A DNA stretch of 64,000 nt. Origin: Leptospira neocaledonica (GTDB lineage: Bacteria > Spirochaetota > Leptospiria > Leptospirales > Leptospiraceae). The notes under the pieces were generated by a model. That model saw only the letters and a program-made list of their open reading frames with translations, was not told where the DNA came from and did no database searches. The DNA is taken from assembly GCF_002812205.1 (NCBI RefSeq), contig NZ_NPEA01000012.1, forward strand, positions 1 to 64,000, in the 5' to 3' direction. How positions within the stretch are numbered: the stretch's first letter is position 1; each line of letters opens with the position of its first letter. The position numbers and the translations under genes are program-made. This document shows, piece after piece, positions 57,016 through 64,000 of the stretch.

Positions 57016-58836
57016 TTGAAAAGCTTGAGATCCTTATCTTTATCCTTTCTCTCCGTTATCTTATGTACGAGCATCTTCTTCTGCCAACCTTCTTCCGGAA
57101 ATTCCAAGACCACGGCAGATTTCACTCTCAAGGATTTTGACAGCGTAGTCAAGACCGTTGAGGGAAACTATATCGATAAAAATATAGATAAAAACCGCGC
57201 CTATAAGGACGCAGCGGTTTTTGCACTTCTATCTTTGCCTCATGGTCTTTATCTGTATCCGGAAAGTTATTTTACGGACCGAGAAAAATATGAAGAAGCA
57301 GATGATATTTTCCCGGGTAAACCTTTTAAACTTTCTCCGGACGATAAATTCGTTCTATTCGATCCGGACTATAAAGAAGTAGAGAAGATCCGGGATAAAA
57401 AACTGAAAGAAGAGGCTAATAAACCTAAACTTTCTAATGACGAGGTCCTCAAACTTGTAGAAAGGGAGAAGGTCCGTAAAAAAGTGCTCACCGCTAAATG
57501 GGAGCAGACCAACTTCTCCAAAAAAGACTTCGATCGAATACTCGCATATCTCGAAAAAAATCTGCAAAACTACACTACTCCTCCGCTCAAAGATCCGTTC
57601 GGAGAAGAAGATTCAAAAGAAAAAGAACCGTTTAGCATTAAGGATGTATATCTAGCTGCAGCGAACGGTTATCTTTCTTCTTTAGATCCTCATAGCCAAG
57701 TATTTTTAAAAGCTGCCTGGGAAGAATCCATGGCAAAGATCGAAGACGGAAGTTTCGAAGGAATTGGTGCAATTTTAAGTGGAGGCGGTAACAAAGAAGT
57801 TATCGTAGAAAATCCTTTAGAAGGAAGACCTGCAGTCACCGCAGGAGTTCGCGCCGGTGATGTGATCCTAGCAGTCGATAGTAAGTCCACCAAAGGAATG
57901 TTACTCGATAAAGTAGTAGAAAGGATCAAAGGAAAAAAAGGATCCAAAGTGGTTCTGACCATCCGCAGAAAAGGAGTGGCAGGAACTCTAACGATCGAAG
58001 TAATTCGCGATACGATCGAGATCCGAAATATCACAAGCAAGTTGATAGACAATCATCCTTATATCGGATACATCAAGCTGACCGGTTTCGTAAAATCGGA
58101 TCCTTCTGTTGATAAAGAATTTGTACAACATTTTAAAGAATTAGAAAAACAATCCACAGGGAAAGGAACAAAACTAAAGGCATTGGTTTTGGATCTGAGA
58201 AATAACCCTGGAGGTTATTTGGATCTTGCAATCGATCTTGCAGATATGTTTGTGACTAACGGACTCATTGTTTCCGTAAAAAGTCCGAATAGAAGTCCGG
58301 AAGATTCTAATGCGGGCAAAAAAGATCTGACCGATCTACCTGTTGCAGTTCTAATCAATGCAAAATCTGCTTCTGCTTCAGAGATTGTGGCTTCTGCATT
58401 AAAACACCATGGCCGTGGTTTAATTCTGGGAGAAAGATCTTTCGGAAAAGCAACCGTTCAAAAACTGCAAGAGTTAAGAGGCAACGGTGCCTATTATATC
58501 AAACTTACTCAATCCAGATATTACGCACCTTCCGGAAATACGATCCAAGTAGTTGGAGTCAAACCCGATGTGGAAGTTTCTTCCGAAGAAGACGGCAGTT
58601 TCCCATTTCATTATCGTGAAGAGAATATGTGGAATCACCTTCCGGAGTTACCTTCTTCCGCTGAGGAAAAAAGTCATTTCGACGTGAAAAAACTGGAAGG
58701 TTGGGTAAAAACGAACGGGCAAGCGGAGAAGTTCATCCATGAACATAAGAACGATCCGATCAAACCCGACTTCCAATTGATTCGTTCCATAGATTACGTA
58801 GAAGCACTCCTAAGCACAGGCACAAAACGTAAATAA
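57016..58836 (+). CDS. S41-family carboxy-terminal processing protease (CtpA/Prc-like) lipoprotein
   Basis: A lipoprotein signal ends at SIFFC (Cys23). An extended N-terminal region with charged helices (to about 240) precedes a PDZ domain (about 245-335, with [17 protein letters not shown]) and the S41 catalytic core. The Ser453-Lys478 dyad is in SASASEI and SFGKATVQ, with the same 25-residue spacing as E. coli Prc. It degrades or trims periplasmic proteins from their C-termini. It starts at TTG 57016 with AGAGGA six bases upstream. A 7-bp perfect hairpin (58845-58865) separates it from nadB. Confidence 0.92.
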   Translation: MKSLRSLSLSFLSVILCTSIFFCQPSSGNSKTTADFTLKDFDSVVKTVEGNYIDKNIDKNRAYKDAAVFALLSLPHGLYLYPESYFTDREKYEEADDIFPGKPFKLSPDDKFVLFDPDYKEVEKIRDKKLKEEANKPKLSNDEVLKLVEREKVRKKVLTAKWEQTNFSKKDFDRILAYLEKNLQNYTTPPLKDPFGEEDSKEKEPFSIKDVYLAAANGYLSSLDPHSQVFLKAAWEESMAKIEDGSFEGIGAILSGGGNKEVIVENPLEGRPAVTAGVRAGDVILAVDSKSTKGMLLDKVVERIKGKKGSKVVLTIRRKGVAGTLTIEVIRDTIEIRNITSKLIDNHPYIGYIKLTGFVKSDPSVDKEFVQHFKELEKQSTGKGTKLKALVLDLRNNPGGYLDLAIDLADMFVTNGLIVSVKSPNRSPEDSNAGKKDLTDLPVAVLINAKSASASEIVASALKHHGRGLILGERSFGKATVQKLQELRGNGAYYIKLTQSRYYAPSGNTIQVVGVKPDVEVSSEEDGSFPFHYREENMWNHLPELPSSAEEKSHFDVKKLEGWVKTNGQAEKFIHEHKNDPIKPDFQLIRSIDYVEALLSTGTKRK

Positions 58837-58875
58837 TCTAAATCTCGGCGGTATTATGCCGCCGAATCTGTACAA

Positions 58876-60492
58876 ATGCCAAGAATTAAAACCGATTTTC
58901 TAGTCATTGGGAGCGGTATCACCGGTCTTTTCCAGGCTTTAAAACTTTCTAATATAGGTGAGACCGTGATCGTGACCAAGAAGTCGGATTACGAATCTAG
59001 CACCAATTACGCCCAAGGCGGGATCGCGTCCGTTTTCTCTCAGGGAGATAAATTCGAAGACCATGTAAATGATACCTTGGAATCCGGAGCTGGACTCTGT
59101 GATCCGGAAGCAGTCCGGGTTTTGGTAGAAGAAGGTCCCCCTCTTGTTAAAGAACTTTTAGAATATGGGGTTCCATTCAACCTGAATAAGGATGGGGAAT
59201 TCGATCTGCATAGAGAAGGCGGACATGGAACAAATCGTATCGTCCACGCCCATGACAGAACCGGTCATGAAATCGAAAAAACACTTTTACAAATCGTAAA
59301 ACAAAATCCGAATATTAGAATATTAGAATACCATACGGTCGTAGATCTGATCACTCCCCACCACCTCAAAAAGAAAGGTCTGATTTGTTTCGGAGCATAT
59401 GTTCTTTCTAATCATACGGGAGAAGTAATCCCAATCCTAGCCAAAAAGACCATCATAGCAAGCGGCGGATCCGGACAGGTATATTCTCATACCACAAATC
59501 CTAAAATTGCTACGGGTGACGGAGTTGCCTGCGCTTATCGAGCTGGAGCAGAGATCAGGAATATGGAATTTTACCAGTTCCACCCTACTTCTCTTTATCA
59601 TGAAAAAGGAGATTCATTTCTGATCTCCGAGGCTGTTCGAGGAAAAGGTGCAGTATTACTAAGCATGGACGGAGAACCGTTCATGAAAAAATACCATCCT
59701 ATGGCAGATCTTGCCACAAGAGATATAGTCGCAAGAGCCATAGACGCAGAAATGAAGAAGTCGGGAGATCCTCATGTTTGGTTGGATATCTCGCATAGAC
59801 CGGCAGCAGAGATCAAAGAATCTTTTCCTTCTATTTATGCAAAATGTTTAGAGTTAGGAATCGATATCACTACGGATCCAATACCTGTTGTACCAGCAGC
59901 CCACTTCATGTGCGGAGGGATAGCAACTGACCTTTGGGGAAAAACTAGAATAGAAAATCTATTCGCAGCGGGAGAAGCTTCCTGCACTGGAGTTCACGGT
60001 GGAAACCGTCTGGCATCTAATAGTTTATTAGAATGCCTCGTATTCTCCAATCGTATTGCAGAAGAGATCCGCAAAAATCCGCCCGACTTCTTACCGGAAC
60101 ATGAACAGATCCCTATTTGGGACAAAGAGGGTCTTGTTAATACGGAAGAATGGGTATTGATTTCCCATGATCTTTCAGAGATCAAAAACACAATGTCCAA
60201 CTATGTGGGAATTGTTCGCTCTAATCTACGTTTAGAAAGAGCAAAAAGAAGAATGGATTTGATCTATGCAGAAGTCAGAGACTATTACAACAGGACAATA
60301 GTCACAAATCCTTTATTAGAACTTCGTAATTTGGTTCTGGTAGCCGAGTTGATTATACGTTCTGCGCTTGCCAGACACGAGAGTAGAGGACTACACTATT
60401 CTACGGATTATCCGGAAAACAGATCCCCATCCAGACATGATACAATTCTGATCAATGATCTGGTCCATGGGGATCTTCAAGCTCCTCTTTAA
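58876..60492 (+). CDS. nadB: L-aspartate oxidase
   Basis: NadB oxidises aspartate to iminoaspartate, the first step of de novo NAD synthesis. It has the FAD motif [47 protein letters not shown] with catalytic residues, EFYQFHPTS, and [10 protein letters not shown]...[21 protein letters not shown] read in two parts. The 538-residue length is normal. This oxidase lacks the succinate dehydrogenase context, so it is not SdhA. Its stop abuts the stop of the convergent DUF1566 lipoprotein gene. Confidence 0.95.
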   Translation: MPRIKTDFLVIGSGITGLFQALKLSNIGETVIVTKKSDYESSTNYAQGGIASVFSQGDKFEDHVNDTLESGAGLCDPEAVRVLVEEGPPLVKELLEYGVPFNLNKDGEFDLHREGGHGTNRIVHAHDRTGHEIEKTLLQIVKQNPNIRILEYHTVVDLITPHHLKKKGLICFGAYVLSNHTGEVIPILAKKTIIASGGSGQVYSHTTNPKIATGDGVACAYRAGAEIRNMEFYQFHPTSLYHEKGDSFLISEAVRGKGAVLLSMDGEPFMKKYHPMADLATRDIVARAIDAEMKKSGDPHVWLDISHRPAAEIKESFPSIYAKCLELGIDITTDPIPVVPAAHFMCGGIATDLWGKTRIENLFAAGEASCTGVHGGNRLASNSLLECLVFSNRIAEEIRKNPPDFLPEHEQIPIWDKEGLVNTEEWVLISHDLSEIKNTMSNYVGIVRSNLRLERAKRRMDLIYAEVRDYYNRTIVTNPLLELRNLVLVAELIIRSALARHESRGLHYSTDYPENRSPSRHDTILINDLVHGDLQAPL

Positions 60493-61179
60493 TTATCTTA
60501 CGCAGCGAACAAAATATCTGCTGGTCTTGCTATAAGAATCGTCTTCTCCAAATCTATCTTTAGAGAAAGATACCGCTCTAGCCGTTTTACCAGCTATATC
60601 TTGTTCATTAGCTGTAGAACTCCAGTAGAAGGACTCTAAGGTATCGGGAAATTTCAAAAGCATGAAGTTGCGACTATTAGAGCTTAAATATTTTAACTCC
60701 AAAAAGTTAGCTACTCTCCAATCTGAATGACCTCCTGTGTTGTCATTCGCACAGGAATCATACGCTTCTGAACTCCCGGAAATACCAATCGGAGATACGG
60801 TCGTTAAGGTCTGAGGAAGCCCTATCGTATTACAAGAATTCAGATCTACACTACAATATTGCAAATCTGTAGCTCCAAAGGAACTCGGATTTCCTAACGT
60901 GCCATTTGCTCCTCTACAATTATAGCTACTTGCATCTCCATTGAAGACTTGGCCTTGGCTACAAGTCTTCCACATTAAACCGCTTGTACTATCCGATGTT
61001 GTTCCATCTCCATTATTCGTAAAACTTTGAAAGAAGATCGCTCCGGCTATCAGGTCACTATCATCTTCTTCTCTGAGGCCATACGGACTATGGTCCAGTT
61101 TCTCTTCACAACCCATCGCGAGCATACAAAACGCGAATAAGGTAAATAAGGATCTTATTATATAAAATACTTTTCTCAT
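60493..61179 (-). CDS. DUF1566 (Lcl-like) domain lipoprotein, copy 1
   Basis: A lipoprotein signal ends LAMGC (about Cys24), and a DUF1566 domain follows. Its marks are DSTSGLMWKTCSQG, DWRVANFLELKYL, FYWSSTANEQ and the ending RYFVRCVR. The family resembles C-type-lectin-like adhesins such as Legionella Lcl and usually functions at the cell surface. It lies 10 bp downstream of the Omp85-type barrel gene, in one operon. A second copy at 63136 differs at only a few residues (for example GLREED versus GFREED). Confidence 0.88.
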   Translation of the reverse strand: MRKVFYIIRSLFTLFAFCMLAMGCEEKLDHSPYGLREEDDSDLIAGAIFFQSFTNNGDGTTSDSTSGLMWKTCSQGQVFNGDASSYNCRGANGTLGNPSSFGATDLQYCSVDLNSCNTIGLPQTLTTVSPIGISGSSEAYDSCANDNTGGHSDWRVANFLELKYLSSNSRNFMLLKFPDTLESFYWSSTANEQDIAGKTARAVSFSKDRFGEDDSYSKTSRYFVRCVR

Positions 61180-61224
61180 CTCTTTTTCCTTAGAACGCGT
61201 GGCTGAAGTTTACGAATAATTGTT
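60493..61224 (-). repeat. Near-identical duplicated segment, copy 1
   Basis: This segment, covering the lipoprotein gene, the 10-bp spacer and about 35 bp of the barrel gene's 3' end, recurs at 63136-63867 at a constant offset of 2643 bp. I counted roughly ten or so base differences. Identity drops sharply beyond both ends. Confidence 0.9.
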
Positions 61225-62704
61225 CGTCTTCTTTCGACTTTGCCCAGTCGATCATGATGATCGTAGCCTGGTTCCAAGCGATCCTGAGTCCGATACCATG
61301 CGAGTATTTATAATCCTTCAGACCAGCCTTATGCTCGTCGTCCCACACTCGTCCAAAGTCCATGAAAGGAACTAAGTTAAATGCGAAGTATTCATCTCCT
61401 ACCTTTAAGGATCCGAATTTCCATCTTACCTCGAGGTTACCCCAACCCATCATTCTTCCTACGAAACGATCTTGTTTGTAACCGCGAATTGTTCGAATAC
61501 CTCCGAGTCCTCCAATCAAACCTTCCGTTCCCCACATGTTTCTATATTCGAAGAATGGAACATCCCCCTCGGAAAGCCCCGCACCAAAACGGGAAGCAAT
61601 CACGAGTTTTTCGAATACTTTCGGAAATGGGCTCCAGAAAAATTTTCCTTGGGCAAAGTATTTTTGGAAATTGAAATCGGAACCGAATGCTTTGCTGTTC
61701 TTTTCAAAGGTTCCTTCTATGAAAACCCCGCTATTCGGATCCGGTTCGAAGTCACGTGTATCATATACAAGTGCCACACGAAGTGCATTTACATACCCAC
61801 CATGATATCCTAAAATTTTACCCGCTTCCGCGTCCTCGGTTAAACGCGTTTTAGCGTTAGGCACATTCGCACCGTAATCCATGCCTAAAACCGGGTCATA
61901 ACCCGGAGCTTTCCGGCCATCAAATGTCCTGATAATATTCTCGGAGGCTTTTAATCCAGCGACTACACGAACCGTTCCACCAAAGAAAGATCTCTCAGTA
62001 CTTAGGTTAACCATAGGAGTTTCTATAATATAACCGTTATACATCTTATTGGTAACAACGAATCCAGGTTGGCTTGGAACTCCGTAATAGGTATTTCCTC
62101 CGAAGGCAACAGGATCCTGCGGCCCTCCAGGCCTATAATAGCTATTATTTTTGGTTTGATCCGCAAAGGTTGCGTTCGTGTAATAGTCCCCGCCCGGTTG
62201 GTTACGATCATAGTAACTTAGGCCTTTTAAAGAACTCTCACCGATTCCAAAGTAAAGAGTGGTAGGAGTAATCGTTAGGAAAGCATCCGCACGCAAACGC
62301 CATTGTGTATTCGCAATAAATGGCATATCCAAACTGAGCTGATGATATTGTGCATTCTTACTCGTATTAAAATACTGAGCAAAAAACCTAACTCTATAAG
62401 GAGTATAATCAAATAATGGATCCGATTTCAGACCATTATTATAGGCATATGCGCGAACACCGAAACCGACACCCTCAAGTGGATCTGAGTTTATAAGTGG
62501 AAGTCCGGTAGGATACCAACCTTCCCTTTTGACAGCCAGGTCTTTGGCACAAAGCTGCTTAGAAGAATCCATATGAAACGGTAAATTTTTGCGAGCAGCT
62601 GGCTTCTCGCATCCCGGTTCAGGAATAAAATCTTGGGCGTCTATATTGAAACTTGCGACAAAACAAATCGTTAGCACCAACGATTTAATTTCTTTAATCC
62701 TCAT
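61190..62704 (-). CDS. Omp85/BamA-type outer-membrane beta-barrel protein without POTRA domains
   Basis: A signal peptide (to about residue 24, ending FNIDA) precedes a short Cys-containing region and a 16-strand-type barrel. Omp85 signatures are [21 protein letters not shown], the lid-lock-like [34 protein letters not shown] and the last strands [10 protein letters not shown]...FVNFSHAF, ending in Phe. There is no room for POTRA domains, so it belongs to the short BamA-like surface-antigen group. The start is ATG 62704, with GGAG five bases upstream; a GTG at 62710 is an alternative. A diverged paralogue begins at 63833. Confidence 0.87.
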   Translation of the reverse strand: MRIKEIKSLVLTICFVASFNIDAQDFIPEPGCEKPAARKNLPFHMDSSKQLCAKDLAVKREGWYPTGLPLINSDPLEGVGFGVRAYAYNNGLKSDPLFDYTPYRVRFFAQYFNTSKNAQYHQLSLDMPFIANTQWRLRADAFLTITPTTLYFGIGESSLKGLSYYDRNQPGGDYYTNATFADQTKNNSYYRPGGPQDPVAFGGNTYYGVPSQPGFVVTNKMYNGYIIETPMVNLSTERSFFGGTVRVVAGLKASENIIRTFDGRKAPGYDPVLGMDYGANVPNAKTRLTEDAEAGKILGYHGGYVNALRVALVYDTRDFEPDPNSGVFIEGTFEKNSKAFGSDFNFQKYFAQGKFFWSPFPKVFEKLVIASRFGAGLSEGDVPFFEYRNMWGTEGLIGGLGGIRTIRGYKQDRFVGRMMGWGNLEVRWKFGSLKVGDEYFAFNLVPFMDFGRVWDDEHKAGLKDYKYSHGIGLRIAWNQATIIMIDWAKSKEDEQLFVNFSHAF

Positions 62705-63135
62705 GTACACTCCGGATCTAAGATTTTAAGTTCGTTAGTTATCGAAGTGACGATAGCTTATGTCAATTGAAAATTTCGGATCAGAGTTTAGGGGACCCCG
62801 TTCAACACGCAAAAGTTCCCTTTCATCACAGGGCTTATAAAAAAATTAGCAAATCATACATTAGTAAAACACGATTTCGACCCAGATATAAGTGGCATAT
62901 AAGTGAACCCTCGTTTAGGGATCGGGTCCACTTTATAAATCTTTAATATTTCCCCATTTAGTCCAAAGAGAACGAGGTTCTCACTCAGAAGCGCTGAGAT
63001 TAGAGGAAGACACAGGGATTGCTCACACAGAGCCAAAGAGACACGAAGTTTCTTGAAAACTAATACAAAATCAACCCTCTGTGACTTTGTGCCTCTGTGC
63101 GAAAACTCTCAGTGCCTCTTTAGGAACTCTGTGCC
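62705..63135. other. Intergenic region with CACAGAG-type inverted repeats
   Basis: This gap of about 430 bp holds no convincing gene; the 60-codon frame at 62854-63036 has no support. At 63024-63047 (CACACAGAGCCAAAGAGACA...) and 63077-63101 (CTCTGTGACTTTGTGCCTCT...) lie arms of an imperfect inverted repeat made of CACAGAG/CTCTGTG units, with another unit at 63126. A related fragment is at 4267-4295. The promoter of the barrel gene should lie near 62705-62780. Confidence 0.55.
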
Positions 63136-63822
63136 TTACCTCACACAGCGAACAAAATATCTGCTGGTCTTGCTATAAGACTCGTCTTCTCCAAATCTAT
63201 CTTTAGAGAAAGATACTGCTCTAGCCGTTTTACCAGCTATATCTTGTTCATTAGCCGTAGAACTCCAGTAGAAGGACTCTAAGGTATCGGGAAATTTCAA
63301 AAGCATGAAGTTGCGACTATTAGAACTTAAATATTTTAACTCCAAAAAGTTAGCTACTCTCCAATCTGAATGACCTCCTGTGTTGTCATTCGCACAGGAA
63401 TCATACGCTTCCGAACTCCCGGAAATACCAATCGGAGATACGGTCGTTAAGGTCTGAGGAAGCCCTATCGTATTACAAGAATTCAGATCTACACTACAAT
63501 ATTGCAAATCTGTAGCTCCAAAGGAACTCGGATTTCCTAACGTGCCATTTGCTCCTCTACAATTATAGCTACTTGCATCTCCATTGAAGACTTGGCCTTG
63601 GCTACAAGTCTTCCACATTAAACCGCTTGTACTATCCGATGTTGTTCCATCTCCATTATTCGTAAAACTTTGAAAGAAGATCGCTCCGGCTATCAGGTCA
63701 CTATCATCTTCTTCTCTGAAGCCATACGGGCTATGGTCCAGTTTCTCTTCACAACCCATCGCGAGCATACAAAACGCGAATAAGGTAAATAAGGATCTTA
63801 TTATATAAAATACTTTTCTCAT
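63136..63822 (-). CDS. DUF1566 (Lcl-like) domain lipoprotein, copy 2
   Basis: This is a near-identical paralogue of the lipoprotein at 60493, with the same signal peptide, the same 228-residue length, and only a couple of substitutions (GFREED, DRFGEDESYS). The substitutions at DNA level are mostly silent. It lies 10 bp downstream of a second barrel gene that continues off the window, repeating the barrel-lipoprotein operon unit. As a surface lipoprotein it would be nearly indistinguishable from copy 1. Confidence 0.88.
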   Translation of the reverse strand: MRKVFYIIRSLFTLFAFCMLAMGCEEKLDHSPYGFREEDDSDLIAGAIFFQSFTNNGDGTTSDSTSGLMWKTCSQGQVFNGDASSYNCRGANGTLGNPSSFGATDLQYCSVDLNSCNTIGLPQTLTTVSPIGISGSSEAYDSCANDNTGGHSDWRVANFLELKYLSSNSRNFMLLKFPDTLESFYWSSTANEQDIAGKTARAVSFSKDRFGEDESYSKTSRYFVRCVR

Positions 63823-63867
63823 CTCTTTTTCCTTAGAACGCGTGGTTGAAGTTTACGAATAATTGTT
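63136..63867 (-). repeat. Near-identical duplicated segment, copy 2
   Basis: Partner of 60493-61224 at a 2643-bp offset. The upstream boundary falls about 35 bp inside the barrel gene's 3' end, after which the two barrel genes differ frequently. Confidence 0.9.
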
Positions 63868-64000
63868 TATCTTCTCTGGAAACCGCGTAGTCCAATATGA
63901 TAATCGTAGTTTGGTTCCAAGCAATACGGAAACCGATACCTCGGGAAAATTTATAATCCTTAAGGCCGGCCTTATGCTCGTCGTCCCACACTCGTCCGAA
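63833..64000 (-). CDS. Omp85-type barrel protein, paralogue, partial (3' end only)
   Basis: The frame continues beyond the window edge. The visible 55 C-terminal residues ([20 protein letters not shown]... to FVNFNHAF) align without gaps to the end of the barrel encoded at 61190, with about a dozen substitutions. Examples are SHGIGL to [18 protein letters not shown] to [12 protein letters not shown], and FSHAF to FNHAF. It is therefore a diverged second copy, in contrast to the near-identical lipoprotein next to it. Confidence 0.85.
   Translation of the reverse strand, partial: FGRVWDDEHKAGLKDYKFSRGIGFRIAWNQTTIIILDYAVSREDKQLFVNFNHAF

Noticed and set aside
62854..63036. 60-codon minus-strand frame between the two lipoprotein/barrel units
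   Set aside because: It runs into CACAGAG-type repeat sequence and has no recognisable feature or ribosome-binding site.

Overview
The window is chromosomal DNA of a Leptospira species. The evidence is the gene content and style: lipoproteins with relaxed spirochaete lipoboxes, a FapA/DUF342 protein, a fused isobutyryl-CoA mutase, DUF1566 lipoproteins, many TTG starts and tightly packed genes. By eye the G+C is around 40% or slightly more, higher than typical L. interrogans, so a saprophytic or intermediate-clade species is more likely. That is inference. No rRNA, tRNA, insertion sequence, prophage or CRISPR array was found.

Layout. 0.2-8.7 kb: release factor 3 (prfC), an ornithine-carbamoyltransferase homologue with altered substrate motifs, a HpcH/HpaI lyase, a rhomboid protease with a four-cysteine tail, mtnA and a FapA-like protein. 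8.9-17.7 kb: an alpha/beta hydrolase, a CheX-like protein coupled to a degenerate GGDEF protein, a methyltransferase, lpdA, a Fur-family regulator, an NhaD-type antiporter and a cupin-HTH regulator. 17.7-25 kb: RluA-type pseudouridine synthase, an NAD(P)-binding protein, a HAD phosphatase, an M23 endopeptidase, a DCC protein, a GH31 lipoprotein and a rhodanese without its cysteine. 25-32 kb: a three-gene secreted protease/pseudoprotease operon, a response regulator fused to an RsbW-type ATPase domain, a polysaccharide flippase and a PAP2 phosphatase.

32-41 kb is the most interesting part. icmF is preceded by four copies of a 16-bp palindrome spaced exactly 32 bp apart. Downstream are a STAS protein, a Cys/His-rich secreted protein, and then an MbnP/MbnH 'metallo-mystery pair' (copper-binding lipoprotein plus di-haem enzyme) with a further lipoprotein and an outer-membrane barrel candidate. 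This reads as an envelope copper-handling locus.

41-64 kb: cysteine synthase, class I aldolase, a hybrid kinase with a degraded ATP site, a CBS-domain protein, a CheW/TPR operon, a 31-residue bS22/mS38-like ribosomal protein, the operon FYDLN protein-miaA-hfq-SPFH-mannose-1-phosphate guanylyltransferase (miaA apparently starting at ATT), pdxJ, a CtpA-type protease and nadB. The window ends in a tandem duplication of an Omp85-type barrel gene plus a DUF1566 lipoprotein gene. The lipoprotein copies are almost identical while the barrel copies have diverged.

Several convergent gene pairs abut or overlap with no space for a terminator.
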